The notes under the pieces are model-generated. The model saw only the letters and a list, made by a program, of their open reading frames with translations, was not told the DNA's origin and ran no database searches. A stretch of DNA of 64,000 bases from an uncultured Spartobacteria bacterium (lineage in GTDB: Bacteria > Verrucomicrobiota > Verrucomicrobiia > Chthoniobacterales > Chthoniobacteraceae): NCBI GenBank assembly GCA_903919125.1, contig CAIXGS010000004.1, positions 1 through 64,000 of the forward strand, given 5' to 3'. This document shows positions 44,095-51,956 of the stretch, piece after piece (the stretch's first letter is position 1; each line of letters begins with the position of its first letter). The translations under genes were made by a program, and so were the position numbers.

Positions 44095-44466
44095 ATGTCC
44101 CTTAATCAACCTATTGCCATGTCTATTTTAGGATTTGAGTTTAACGCTTTTGAACTCAACACATGGAAAGTCGTCGGTCTCTCAGGCAGTTTGATCTTTG
44201 CACTAAGATTCATCATTCAAGGCATTGCTTCAGAAAGAGCAAAAAAAAGCGTCATTCCGGTTGGGTTCTGGGAATGCAGTCTGCTTGGCTGTTTATTGAG
44301 TCTGAGTTACTTCGCTATCTACAGACAAGATTCTGTTGGTGTGCTACAAAACCTCATTCCCCTCCCCATTTATTTGCGCAACCTATACTTCCGATATAAG
44401 AAGGAAGGGTCGACTCAGCCCGAGGAGAGCCAACCCGCGGAGGCGCCGCACACGCATCAACCATGA
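44095..44466 (+). CDS. LAB_N-domain membrane protein (lipid A biosynthesis-like)
   Basis: About 123 residues from the ATG giving MSLNQPIAMSILGFEF; a frame open from 43942 would add 51 residues unlike the family. The core is the LAB_N domain: WKVVGLSGSLIFALRFIIQGIASERAKKSVIPVGFWECSLLGCLLSLSYFAIYRQDSVGVLQNLIPLPIYLRNLYF, with three membrane helices. LAB_N is named from its presence before glycosyltransferases in lipid A-modifying proteins. Here it stands alone. The stop overlaps the next start (ATGA), so translation of the two is coupled. It is divergent from the cyclase gene. Confidence 0.85.
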   Translation: MSLNQPIAMSILGFEFNAFELNTWKVVGLSGSLIFALRFIIQGIASERAKKSVIPVGFWECSLLGCLLSLSYFAIYRQDSVGVLQNLIPLPIYLRNLYFRYKKEGSTQPEESQPAEAPHTHQP

Positions 44467-45467
44467 ACCTGAACTTTCCCACTTTACCCGAACCAACCGG
44501 GCCTGATTTTCAGTGGGTTCACTGGTTGCGTTTCCCAAAAATTCCGCCTAACCGGACTCTTCGATGGGCGCTTTTTCTCCTAATGGGATGTTCGGCCCTT
44601 CAATTGACTCTCCTAATTTTCGCGCCGCCAGCTCCCGCAGACGCTTCGCCAAACTCCCAAGCCCAGTTCAACGAAACCTCCTCCTCCCTGAGCCCCAGCA
44701 TGCTCATCGAACCCCGACTTGGAGCCCCAACCCTGCGCTCCGCATGGCAGGATTTACTGGAGCAATCCCGCGCGGCCGGTGCCAAGGGAGAAATGGAAAA
44801 CGCCATTAGACTTCTCGAACTCGCCGAGTCCCAAGTCCCTCAGCAGCCCGCCGCCCTTGCCGACATTGCCATTCAGATGGAAAGATGCGCCCCGCCCGAG
44901 CGCGCCATCAAACTTTGGAGCCGCGTTTATCAGTTCGGTGTCTCCGCCGGAGTATACTTCGCCGCGGCAGACGCGAAATTGAAGCTGCTTAACACCAAAA
45001 CCACGGATGCCGCCTCGGCGTCCAATAAAACGGACGCCTCGACTAATTCCGGGCCGTTACGCTTCGGTAAGTTTATCAGCAAAGAAATTCAGGGAAGTCT
45101 GCCAGAACGCCGTTTGTTCACGCTGAGTGTACCGGTGAAAAAGATCGCCAGTGAAGCGGTTCAAGTGAAGGACGTCTCCATTCAGGTGCAGTTTTACGAC
45201 CAAGTAAACGGCCGGATGCTGGAGCGCACAAACGCGAGCCTGAGATGGAAATGGGCTTCCGCTCCAGTGGATTGGCTGGATGATTCCATCGAAACTCTAA
45301 ATGTCGATTACCGTCAGTCGCCGGGGGGTGGTGAAGATCGCCGCTACTTCGGATATGTCGCAAGCGTCTATTATCAGGACAAGTTGCTCGATTCTCGTGC
45401 GGATCCCGTCCGACTAGGCCAACAATATCCTCCGCCTCGCCTGCTTACCCGCGAAACGGCTCCATAA
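44463..45467 (+). CDS. Membrane-anchored protein with TPR-like helices, unknown function
   Basis: 334 residues; no named family recognised. A single membrane helix lies near residues 35-58 (RWALFLLMGCSALQLTLLIFAPP), so most of the protein is outside the cytoplasm. Residues ~90-170 are a helical repeat (RAAGAKGEMENAIRLLELAESQVPQQPAALADIAIQMERCAPPERAIKLWSRVYQFG) that looks like one or two TPR-type hairpins. The C-terminal half is beta-rich (ERRLFTLSVPVKKIASEAVQVKDVSIQVQFYDQVNG) and may be an Ig-like or lectin-like fold. Its start overlaps the LAB_N gene, and the next gene begins 32 bases downstream. Confidence 0.72.
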   Translation: MNLNFPTLPEPTGPDFQWVHWLRFPKIPPNRTLRWALFLLMGCSALQLTLLIFAPPAPADASPNSQAQFNETSSSLSPSMLIEPRLGAPTLRSAWQDLLEQSRAAGAKGEMENAIRLLELAESQVPQQPAALADIAIQMERCAPPERAIKLWSRVYQFGVSAGVYFAAADAKLKLLNTKTTDAASASNKTDASTNSGPLRFGKFISKEIQGSLPERRLFTLSVPVKKIASEAVQVKDVSIQVQFYDQVNGRMLERTNASLRWKWASAPVDWLDDSIETLNVDYRQSPGGGEDRRYFGYVASVYYQDKLLDSRADPVRLGQQYPPPRLLTRETAP

Positions 45468-45499
45468 TTCCCTCCGCGCGCCCAAATTTCCTACGCTCC

Positions 45500-47653
45500 A
45501 TGAGAGTGCTCCTAGTCGATAAGGAAGCGGACCTTTTGCCCGCCCTTCAAGAAACACTCCTCTCTATTGAGGGACTTGAATTATACTGCGCTCCCGACGG
45601 TCCCACGGCCCTTCAGCACGCAACTTTGCTCAACGGTGTGGACGTCCTCCTCACCGAAGTATTTTTGCCCGGCGTCGACGGAGTGGCCCTGCGCGATGCC
45701 GTGCAACCTCTCAAACCCTCCATGAGGACGGTTTTTTTGACGCGCCACGACCTTGGTGCGCACGTGGAAGCCTTGCGCGGCCATCAACTCCTCCAAGTAC
45801 CAGTCGATCCTGAGTTGGTTCTCGCCGCGCTGCTGGCTCCACAGGCCCCGACTCCTGTAGCACCCACCTTTTTCGCGCTCCCGGTAAGAACCACTCCGAC
45901 GGTCACCGAAGCTCCATCGCCCCCGAAACCCCAGCTTCATCCACAAGAAGCGCCCCGTCACTCGGTGGCACCTGAAGACATTCCGACTCAATCGGACCGT
46001 TCAACGCAACCCCCAAGCCAAGATACACCCCGCCAAGCTGCTGAGACTATCCCCCTAGTGCTGGAAAAATCTGCCCCGAGAACGCCGGCAAACCTCCCTT
46101 CCAAACCATTCAAACCCAAGACACCGCAACCAGGCACTCTTCAAGTAGGCGCCCTCCTTGGTCCATATCAATTGCTACGAAGAGAGCCAGATACATCGTG
46201 GGGCCCCTGTTTCGCAGCCGTCCACACCACCTTGGGCCGGACGGTACACCTCGTCATTCTTGCCCAAGAAAACCTAGCGAACAGCGCCCTTAAAGGTGCC
46301 TTTCTCGCAGATGCCAGCGCTAAGGCCCGCGCGCAACACCCCGCGCTTCTTACCGTTTACGAAGCAGGCGAACTCGATGGTTACCTCTTTTACGCCATTG
46401 AAAGACTCGAGGCCAATGCCCTGCAAAACCTCCTCCAAAAGGGCGCGTCCCTCCCCTTCGCCACTCTCAAACTCACCGCGCGGACCGTGGCCGAAGGACT
46501 GCAATACTTTGTTCACGAACAAATTTCTCACCCCCCTCTCTCCAATGCCAATATTCTCCTTGGATCCGATGAGAATCCCCGTCTTCAAAACATCGCCACG
46601 GAAGGCAGCGAGGCCACGGGTGACAAATCAAACCCTGCAGACGATATCGCCACGCTAGGAAACGCCCTCCACGCGCTCCTTCCCCTCGAGGCACCCGAGA
46701 ATTTCCGCCGTTTCTTGGAACGCACCACTTCCACCCATCCTCGCTGTATCTCAAGTTGGGACGAATTTTTAGGCCAACTCGCCGCTCTAAACCAGAACGC
46801 TGGCTCACTGAACCGAGTCGCTAACGCAGACAGCCTAATTCTCGAGGAAGAGGGCGCTCGCAGCGTTTGGCTCACCTACACCCTCCGTGGCCTGGGAATC
46901 GTGTCCGTACTGGGAATCTCTGCAGCTGCTGCATGGCATTTCTTGCGGCAAGAGCCCACACTTCCTCGGCAGATTCAAATACCTGCTGGCCAGTATCTTG
47001 TAGGTGCAGGAAGGAAAACCAATCTCAATTCCTTCACCATCGACGCCACAGAGATTTCCAATCGTCAATACGCCCACTTCGTAGATTGGCTGCGGCTACA
47101 TCCCAAAGAGGCAGGTCGTTACGATCACCCTGAACAGCCTCCCCATCAAAACCACGTTCCAGAGGGTTGGGCACAACGGTTCCCGGAAAAAATCCACCGC
47201 GATCCGCGCACACAAAATCCAGAATGGGATTTACCCGTAGCAAAAGTATCGTGGTGGGATGCTTACGCCTTCGCAAATTGGGCTGGACGAGCCCTTCCCA
47301 CCGAAGAGGAATGGGAGGCGGCAGGTCGTGGCCCACGTGGCTTCCTTTTTCCATGGGGCGACGAACCCGAACCCGAGCGCGCACAAGTCAAACGAACCGA
47401 CACCAAGCCCGGCGAAAGCAACACTTCCGTCGCCGTCCAATCCCTTAAAGACGCCAGCGCCTTCGGCGTCCTAGGCTTGTGCGGCAACGTCTCTGAGTGG
47501 ACAGCAACCAAGCCCGACGCCAAAACTGCCGTGGCCAAGGGCAACCATTTCGACTCGCCACTCCTAAGCTTGGATGCGCGCACTGCGATCTCCACCGAGA
47601 CCCACTCGCCAAGACTCGGCTTTCGAACCGTCTCCAGAAAGGCCATGCCGTGA
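45500..47653 (+). CDS. Pseudo-receiver / pseudokinase / FGE-like fusion membrane protein
   Basis: 717 residues. Residues 1-115 look like a response-regulator receiver (VLLVDKEADLLPALQETL, VDVLLTEVFLPGVDG, TVFLTRHD), but the phosphorylated Asp is Glu53, the second acidic-pocket residue is Lys8, and the conserved Lys is Val100. A Pro-rich linker follows. Residues ~205-440 resemble a Ser/Thr kinase (LGPYQLLRREP, VYEAGELDGYLFYAIERLE, HPPLSNANILL), but the VAIK lysine, HRD and DFG are all missing. A membrane helix (RGLGIVSVLGISAAAAWHFL) precedes a formylglycine-generating-enzyme-like sulfatase-modifying domain (IPAGQYLVGAG, ATEISNRQYAHFVDWL, VSWWDAYAFANWAGRALPTEEEWEAAGRG, GLCGNVSEWTAT). The whole protein looks built for binding rather than catalysis. 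Confidence 0.85.
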   Translation: MRVLLVDKEADLLPALQETLLSIEGLELYCAPDGPTALQHATLLNGVDVLLTEVFLPGVDGVALRDAVQPLKPSMRTVFLTRHDLGAHVEALRGHQLLQVPVDPELVLAALLAPQAPTPVAPTFFALPVRTTPTVTEAPSPPKPQLHPQEAPRHSVAPEDIPTQSDRSTQPPSQDTPRQAAETIPLVLEKSAPRTPANLPSKPFKPKTPQPGTLQVGALLGPYQLLRREPDTSWGPCFAAVHTTLGRTVHLVILAQENLANSALKGAFLADASAKARAQHPALLTVYEAGELDGYLFYAIERLEANALQNLLQKGASLPFATLKLTARTVAEGLQYFVHEQISHPPLSNANILLGSDENPRLQNIATEGSEATGDKSNPADDIATLGNALHALLPLEAPENFRRFLERTTSTHPRCISSWDEFLGQLAALNQNAGSLNRVANADSLILEEEGARSVWLTYTLRGLGIVSVLGISAAAAWHFLRQEPTLPRQIQIPAGQYLVGAGRKTNLNSFTIDATEISNRQYAHFVDWLRLHPKEAGRYDHPEQPPHQNHVPEGWAQRFPEKIHRDPRTQNPEWDLPVAKVSWWDAYAFANWAGRALPTEEEWEAAGRGPRGFLFPWGDEPEPERAQVKRTDTKPGESNTSVAVQSLKDASAFGVLGLCGNVSEWTATKPDAKTAVAKGNHFDSPLLSLDARTAISTETHSPRLGFRTVSRKAMP

Positions 47654-48606
47654 TTTTCTCGTTATTCCATCCCTTTCATAGCCGTCAAATTGGAGCGCTG
47701 CCAAAACTTGCTTTAACCTGCATGGTGTTGTGCCTCTTCTGCTTCCAGGCTCAGGCGCAGCTCAATGTCTCTCTCTCCTTCGCTCATTCCAACTTCCTCG
47801 TCGATGAAGCCGCCCTTGTCACCCTAAAGGTCACCAACCTTTCCGGCCACGAACTCGTTTTGGAAGGAACCAAAGACGGAGGCGCGTGGTGCCAAATTGA
47901 CGTAACCGCAGTTCAAGGCGCCTCTCCCTCAAAGCTCACCAACTCGCCAACGATCGTCCCAGTGTTTCTTAACTCGGGCGAAACCATCTCCCGTTCCATC
48001 GACGTCAACGCACTTTACTCGCTTTCCAACCCCGGTCAGTACCGTGTCCGCGCACGCATCAACTACGGAGCCAGCACTCAGTTTGTCACCCCTCCTGTTT
48101 ATTTCGCAATGGAACTGGGCAAAACAATCTGGACGATGACAGTAGGCGTACCCGACGGTAGGGAAGGATCAGGAAATGCCCGCACTTTCAGCGTCGTCAG
48201 TCATCAGCGCAAAGAAGGCGTTTTTCTTTTTGCCCGCCTCGAGGACAAAGATTCCGGTTGGCGTTTTCCTCCGTACTCTTTAGGCCGCGTTCTCACCGCA
48301 ATGGAGCCCCAAACCCAACTGGACCGTGAGAACAACCTTTACGTCCTTCACGCCACAAGCGAGGACTCCTACATTCTCTCTCAAATCGATGTCGCCAACG
48401 GTCGCTTCGGACAGGCCCTCTATCGCTCCAAGACCCCTCGAGCAGGTCGACCCCGACTCGAAAGCCAACCCGGAGGACGCCTCGTAATCGCCGGCGGTAT
48501 TCGCGTTTCAGAAAGTGAACTCGCCGCCCAAAAATCCCCCACCCGCGCCCGTCTCTCCGAGCGTCCGGAAGGATTCGCTGCCCCCAGCCCAACGCGGCGC
48601 CCTTAA
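47650..48606 (+). CDS. Secreted protein of unknown function
   Basis: About 319 residues using the GTG at 47650, whose GTGA overlaps the stop of the previous gene. A longer frame open from 47497 runs inside that gene and is not favoured. The N-terminus has a signal peptide (LALTCMVLCLFCFQAQAQ). The mature part begins LNVSLSFAHSNFLVDEAALVTLKVTNLSGHELVLEG, a beta-sandwich start of the type seen in exported PVC proteins, and goes on with ISRSIDVNALYSLSNPGQYRVRARINYG. No family was recognised. It sits between the pseudo-kinase/FGE fusion and hemB, only seven bases before the hemB start. Confidence 0.72.
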   Translation: MIFSLFHPFHSRQIGALPKLALTCMVLCLFCFQAQAQLNVSLSFAHSNFLVDEAALVTLKVTNLSGHELVLEGTKDGGAWCQIDVTAVQGASPSKLTNSPTIVPVFLNSGETISRSIDVNALYSLSNPGQYRVRARINYGASTQFVTPPVYFAMELGKTIWTMTVGVPDGREGSGNARTFSVVSHQRKEGVFLFARLEDKDSGWRFPPYSLGRVLTAMEPQTQLDRENNLYVLHATSEDSYILSQIDVANGRFGQALYRSKTPRAGRPRLESQPGGRLVIAGGIRVSESELAAQKSPTRARLSERPEGFAAPSPTRRP

Positions 48607-48613
48607 AACCACA

Positions 48614-49606
48614 ATGGCCCTCTCGCTCCTACACCGCCCTCGCCGCCTGCGTTCCTCGCCTGCAATTCGCAACTTGGTCCGAGAAACCAACTTGCGTTCC
48701 TCGGATTTCATCCTGCCACTTTTTGTCAGCGAGAAAGCAACCGCTCCAATTCCTGTAAAGAGCATGCCGGGGGTTTTTCAACTGCCGCACGAAGCACTGC
48801 TTGCGGAGGCCGTTGCCGCCCACAAAGACGGAGTCGCAGCCGTCCTTCTTTTCGGCCTTCCAACCACCAAAGATGAGGTCGCCTCGACGGCCTACGCAGA
48901 AGATGGAGTGGTTCAAAAAGCAGTTCGTGCGCTCAAGGCCAAACTCCCCAACCTACTCGTAATCACCGATGTGTGCCTCTGTGAATATATGAGTCACGGC
49001 CACTGCGGTGTCACCCATTTCGACGGTGAGCGTGCTCACACCCTCAACGACGCCTCGGTGGAACTGTTGGTTAAAACCGCCGTTTCCCATGCCCGTGCCG
49101 GTGCCGACATCGTCGCTCCTTCCGACATGATGGACGGCCGCATTGGTGCCATGCGCAAGGGGTTAGACCAAGCGGGGTTTCAAGACACTCCCATTCTCAG
49201 CTACGCAGCCAAGTTTGCTTCAGCCTTCTACGGCCCTTTTCGCGACGCGGCCGAAAGTCCCCCGCAGATCGGCGATCGAAAAGGCTATCAAATGGATCCA
49301 GCGAACGGAAGAGAGGCCCTACGCGAGGTTGCCCTCGACGTGAGCGAAGGCGCAGACATGGTGATGGTCAAACCAGGTCTGCCTTATCTGGACATTCTCT
49401 CTAAGGTAAAGGAACGCTTTGAGCTACCCACCTTTGCCTACCATGTCAGCGGTGAATACGCGATGCTCAAGGCCGCAGCCCAACAAGGCTGGCTCGATGA
49501 AAAAGCCTGCCTGCTCGAAACTATGCTCGCCTTCAAACGAGCAGGCGCTGACGGCGTTATCACCTACGCCGCTCGCGACTTGGCTCGCTGGCTGAACAAC
49601 CGCTGA
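48614..49606 (+). CDS. hemB: Porphobilinogen synthase (delta-aminolevulinate dehydratase)
   Basis: Joins two 5-aminolevulinates into porphobilinogen, an early step of heme, cobalamin and chlorophyll-type pathways. About 330 residues from the ATG giving MALSLLHRPRRLRSSPAIRNL; a longer ORF begins at 48515 inside the previous gene. Motifs: LVRETNLRSSDFILPLFV, VCLCEYMSHGHCGV (metal-site cysteines), RAGADIVAPSDMMDGRIGAMRKGL, SYAAKFASAFYGPFRDA (first Schiff-base Lys), MDPANGREALREVALDVSEGADMVMVKPGLPYLDI (second active Lys) and YHVSGEYAMLKAAAQQGWLDE. It ends a tightly packed plus-strand run that begins at the LAB_N gene. Confidence 0.96.
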   Translation: MALSLLHRPRRLRSSPAIRNLVRETNLRSSDFILPLFVSEKATAPIPVKSMPGVFQLPHEALLAEAVAAHKDGVAAVLLFGLPTTKDEVASTAYAEDGVVQKAVRALKAKLPNLLVITDVCLCEYMSHGHCGVTHFDGERAHTLNDASVELLVKTAVSHARAGADIVAPSDMMDGRIGAMRKGLDQAGFQDTPILSYAAKFASAFYGPFRDAAESPPQIGDRKGYQMDPANGREALREVALDVSEGADMVMVKPGLPYLDILSKVKERFELPTFAYHVSGEYAMLKAAAQQGWLDEKACLLETMLAFKRAGADGVITYAARDLARWLNNR

Positions 49607-49940
49607 ACCTAAAAACGGCAATGCGAGATCAGGTGCCCGATGCATCGCAGCTATCTGCCGATGGTTGAGCGTAGCGACACCACCGGTCCACAGTTGCCGT
49701 AAAAAGCATCCTAGAGGTATGCCAAATTCCCCGCGTATGCCCTACTTTATCACGCAGTACTTTATCACGCAGATAAGACAGACTCAGGATCCCGTTGACT
49801 GATACCATCTCTTTTAGGTTTATGGATGATTCAAAGGGCTCAGCACCTGAGAGAGAAGGACCAGTTTTCTGCAAGATTTGGTATCACTCCGCTAGACTGG
49901 CTAGTCTCCCAATGCCAACAGCGCTCTCCCAAGATTCCCC
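49607..49940. other. Gene-free stretch with a 15-bp tandem duplication
   Basis: About 330 bases downstream of hemB. TACTTTATCACGCAG occurs twice in tandem at 49743-49757 and 49758-49772. Otherwise only chance ORFs were seen. The stretch leads straight into the repeat-flanked YefM-YoeB cassette. Confidence 0.5.
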
Positions 49941-50011
49941 CCCCGCGCTAGGAGTCTAACAGGTCACTGCAGACGAGCAGCCTAATTGCGTCGCGGAGGG
50001 AACCGCTGGGG
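49941..50011 (+). repeat. Left copy of 71-bp direct repeat flanking YefM-YoeB
   Basis: Matches 50689-50759 with only a few mismatches, all in its first ~20 bases. The core TAATTGCGTCGCGGAGGGAA and flanks are identical. Together the copies enclose exactly one TA operon, so this is the left edge of a probable cassette or recombination product. Confidence 0.88.
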
Positions 50012-50022
50012 GGGGAACCGTT

Positions 50023-50041
50023 GGGGACAGGCACTTTCCGC
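50023..50041 (+). repeat. GGGGACAGGCACTTTCCGC motif copy
   Basis: One of a family of GGGGACAGACACTTTCCGC-like words in this region. This copy directly follows the left 71-bp repeat and is followed by a partial second CGCACTTTCCGC. Confidence 0.85.
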
Positions 50042-50091
50042 TCCCGCACTTTCCGCAACTGCAGAAAAAATGTCTCGCGTGAAAGGAACCG

Positions 50092-50121
50092 TTGACGCCA
50101 AACAACCGTACGGCATATTGT
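50092..50121 (+). promoter_or_regulatory. Putative promoter of yefM-yoeB
   Basis: TTGACG (50092) and TATTGT (50116) are spaced by 18 bases. The -10 lies only four bases before the ATG at 50126, so transcription would begin at or near the start codon and the mRNA would be leaderless. YefM-type antitoxins normally bind such promoters to repress their own operon. Confidence 0.5.
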
Positions 50122-50125
50122 CCAT

Positions 50126-50383
50126 ATGAACGCGATCACGTACACGGCCGCTCGGGAGAATCTGGCATCGACCATGGACCGAGTCTGCAATGACCACTCT
50201 CCTGTCATCATTACAAGAAACAGAGATCAATCCGTTGTCATGCTTTCCCTAGAAGACTTTGAAGCACTCGAAGAAACGGCATACTTGCTCCGCTCTCCGG
50301 CGAATGCAAAGCGTCTTCTGGATTCCATTCATGCCTTAGAAAATGGACAAGGCATCACTCGCTCCATCGATCTTAATTCGTGA
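50126..50383 (+). CDS. yefM: YefM/Phd-family antitoxin
   Basis: 85 residues: NAITYTAARENLASTMDRVCND is the YefM/Phd DNA-binding and dimer domain, followed by VIITRNRDQSVVMLSLEDFEALEETAYLL and a flexible C-terminus NAKRLLDSIHALENGQG that would wrap the toxin. As a YefM protein it should neutralise YoeB and repress its own promoter. The stop overlaps the toxin's GTG start (GTGA). The pair is enclosed by 71-bp direct repeats, so it is probably a recently acquired cassette. Confidence 0.92.
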   Translation: MNAITYTAARENLASTMDRVCNDHSPVIITRNRDQSVVMLSLEDFEALEETAYLLRSPANAKRLLDSIHALENGQGITRSIDLNS

Positions 50384-50640
50384 ATCTAACATTTTCTCCC
50401 CAAGCTTGGGAGGATTATACCTTCTGGCAATCTACGGATTCAAAGACCATTAAAAGAATCCACGAACTCCTAAAAGATATCATCCAGAATCCTCATTCCG
50501 GTATTGGTAAGCTGGAACCCCTTAAACACGCGTTTCGTGGATACTGGTCCCGCCGAATCGATTCTGAACACAGGATCATATACAAAGCAGTGGAAGGCGG
50601 CATTCTCATCGCCCAGCTCAGGTTTCACTACGACGCGTAG
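50380..50640 (+). CDS. yoeB: YoeB/Txe-family ribosome-dependent mRNA endonuclease toxin
   Basis: 86 residues with a GTG start that overlaps the antitoxin stop. LTFSPQAWEDYTFWQSTDSKTIKRIHELLKDI is the YoeB N-terminus, followed by HSGIGKLEPLKHAFRGYWSRRIDSEHRIIYKA, which holds the Arg/Glu/His surface, and the C-terminal AQLRFHYDA with the conserved His-Tyr ending. YoeB binds the ribosomal A site and cleaves mRNA near start codons. All key regions appear intact, so it is probably active and held by YefM. Confidence 0.93.
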   Translation: MNLTFSPQAWEDYTFWQSTDSKTIKRIHELLKDIIQNPHSGIGKLEPLKHAFRGYWSRRIDSEHRIIYKAVEGGILIAQLRFHYDA

Positions 50641-50688
50641 ACGGGGACCATCATCACAACGACGCCGATCATGCATCACCTCCGAGCT

Positions 50689-50759
50689 CCCCGCGCCAGG
50701 ACTCCAACAGGTCACTGCAGACGAGCAGCCTAATTGCGTCGCGGAGGGAACCGCTGGGG
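50689..50759 (+). repeat. Right copy of 71-bp direct repeat flanking YefM-YoeB
   Basis: Near-identical to 49941-50011. The GGGGACAGGCACTTTCCGC motif follows at once (50756-50774), as it does 12 bases after the left copy. The repeat lies between the yoeB stop and the convergent ThuA gene. Confidence 0.88.
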
Positions 50760-50774
50760 ACAGGCACTTTCCGC
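50756..50774 (+). repeat. GGGGACAGGCACTTTCCGC motif copy
   Basis: Overlaps the right end of the direct repeat and is followed by another partial ACTTTCCGCAC word about 10 bases on. Confidence 0.85.
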
Positions 50775-50819
50775 ACTCGATGACTTTCCGCACTCACAAA
50801 CACGGCGCGGCCTATCCGC

Positions 50820-51824
50820 CTATTCGGGCAGAATCGGCGACTCCCAACCCTCGAGCGCCTCGGGCTTGACGTGCGCATTCCGCTTCGTGGTTCCCATCCA
50901 CGTGGGACGGTACGGGCCCACGATCGCTGTGTTGAGTTTCGGAGTGATGGCGCCCTCCAAACCCACCGCCCAAAAACAACCGTTGACCGCCATACGGCGA
51001 AACCCGTCGTTGAGCAAATCACCCGACCCACCGTAGGTGGATGCAAATACGCGTCCCTCCTTGCCCGATTCGCTTTTGTAAGTCCGAACCCAAGCGCCGG
51101 CCATTGGCTTTTTGGTCTCGTCCACCGGGGAATCCGGCGTCATTCCGCTCAGCGGTTGGGCCATGGCGAGAACTTCACTCCCTTCGATCGGGTAGGCGTT
51201 GTAGCCGCCAAGTTCCGCCCACGCATTACTCACTCCGCGCAGCACAGGATGCCCCGTTTTTTCGGGCACAAGATCCAGACGCGTGCTTGATTTGTGATTG
51301 GGGCCGTAGTGACCAACCCACGTCTCGCCTAAGATTTGGCGCCCGAATCCGCCCGTGTAATCTGCCCCTTTATAGTTGTAGTCATACTTGGCGTAGGGAC
51401 TGTCGGCCGGTATTTTGAAACCGTGCGTCGCCGTGCGAAACCCGACTACTGGGCCACCGCGTTTGAGATAGGCCACAATCGGATCCATCTGTTCGGCAGG
51501 AAGGTTCTGGAACCGGGTGAAAATCACCATCAGATCGGCGTCTTTGAGAATTTCAGTTCCTGGAATATTAGACTGGCCTGGCTTAATTTCTCCAGTTGCA
51601 GGATCGAGTCCGAAAAGCACGGAGCAATGGAAGCCATGATGTTTTGCCAAAATTCGGGCCAAGGCAGGGAGCATTTCCTCCGACTTGTATTCATGGTCGC
51701 TAGCGACAAACACGATCTTCTTGCCCTTCCCAGGCCCATCCGTGCCCTCATAAACCAAAGGCGCGGAGGTTCCAAATGGCGCAAGAGCCAGTGTGCAGGA
51801 GAGAAAAATAAGGTGCTTTTTCAT
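50820..51824 (-). CDS. Secreted ThuA-domain protein
   Basis: 334 residues with a signal peptide (HLIFLSCTLALAPFGTSA). The body is a ThuA (trehalose utilisation, type 1 glutamine amidotransferase-like) fold: KIVFVASDHEYKSEEMLPALARIL, LKDADLMVIFTRFQNLPAEQMDPIVAYLKRGGPVVGFRTATHGF, ETWVGHYGPNHKSS, GAWVRTYKSESGKEGRVFASTYGGSGDLLNDGFRRMAVNGCFWAVG. ThuA proteins are abundant in PVC bacteria, often exported and linked to sugar metabolism. Substrate unknown. It lies between mobile-type motifs on both sides. Confidence 0.9.
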   Translation of the reverse strand: MKKHLIFLSCTLALAPFGTSAPLVYEGTDGPGKGKKIVFVASDHEYKSEEMLPALARILAKHHGFHCSVLFGLDPATGEIKPGQSNIPGTEILKDADLMVIFTRFQNLPAEQMDPIVAYLKRGGPVVGFRTATHGFKIPADSPYAKYDYNYKGADYTGGFGRQILGETWVGHYGPNHKSSTRLDLVPEKTGHPVLRGVSNAWAELGGYNAYPIEGSEVLAMAQPLSGMTPDSPVDETKKPMAGAWVRTYKSESGKEGRVFASTYGGSGDLLNDGFRRMAVNGCFWAVGLEGAITPKLNTAIVGPYRPTWMGTTKRNAHVKPEALEGWESPILPE

Positions 51825-51930
51825 GGCATTAAAAATACAAAACCGTAGGAACTCACCCCATCACAAACACCTTGAGCGTCGTTTTCTTAGCCGCATTCGG
51901 CAGGCAATGTCTGGCTGCGTGGAACCGCAA

Positions 51931-51950
51931 GGGACAGACACTTTCCGCAC
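51931..51950 (+). repeat. GGGACAGACACTTTCCGCAC motif copy
   Basis: Between the ThuA gene and the SelL-like gene, preceded by GGAACCGCAA as in the other copies. It ends seven bases before the stop of the downstream minus-strand gene. Confidence 0.88.
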
Positions 51951-51956
51951 TCATGG

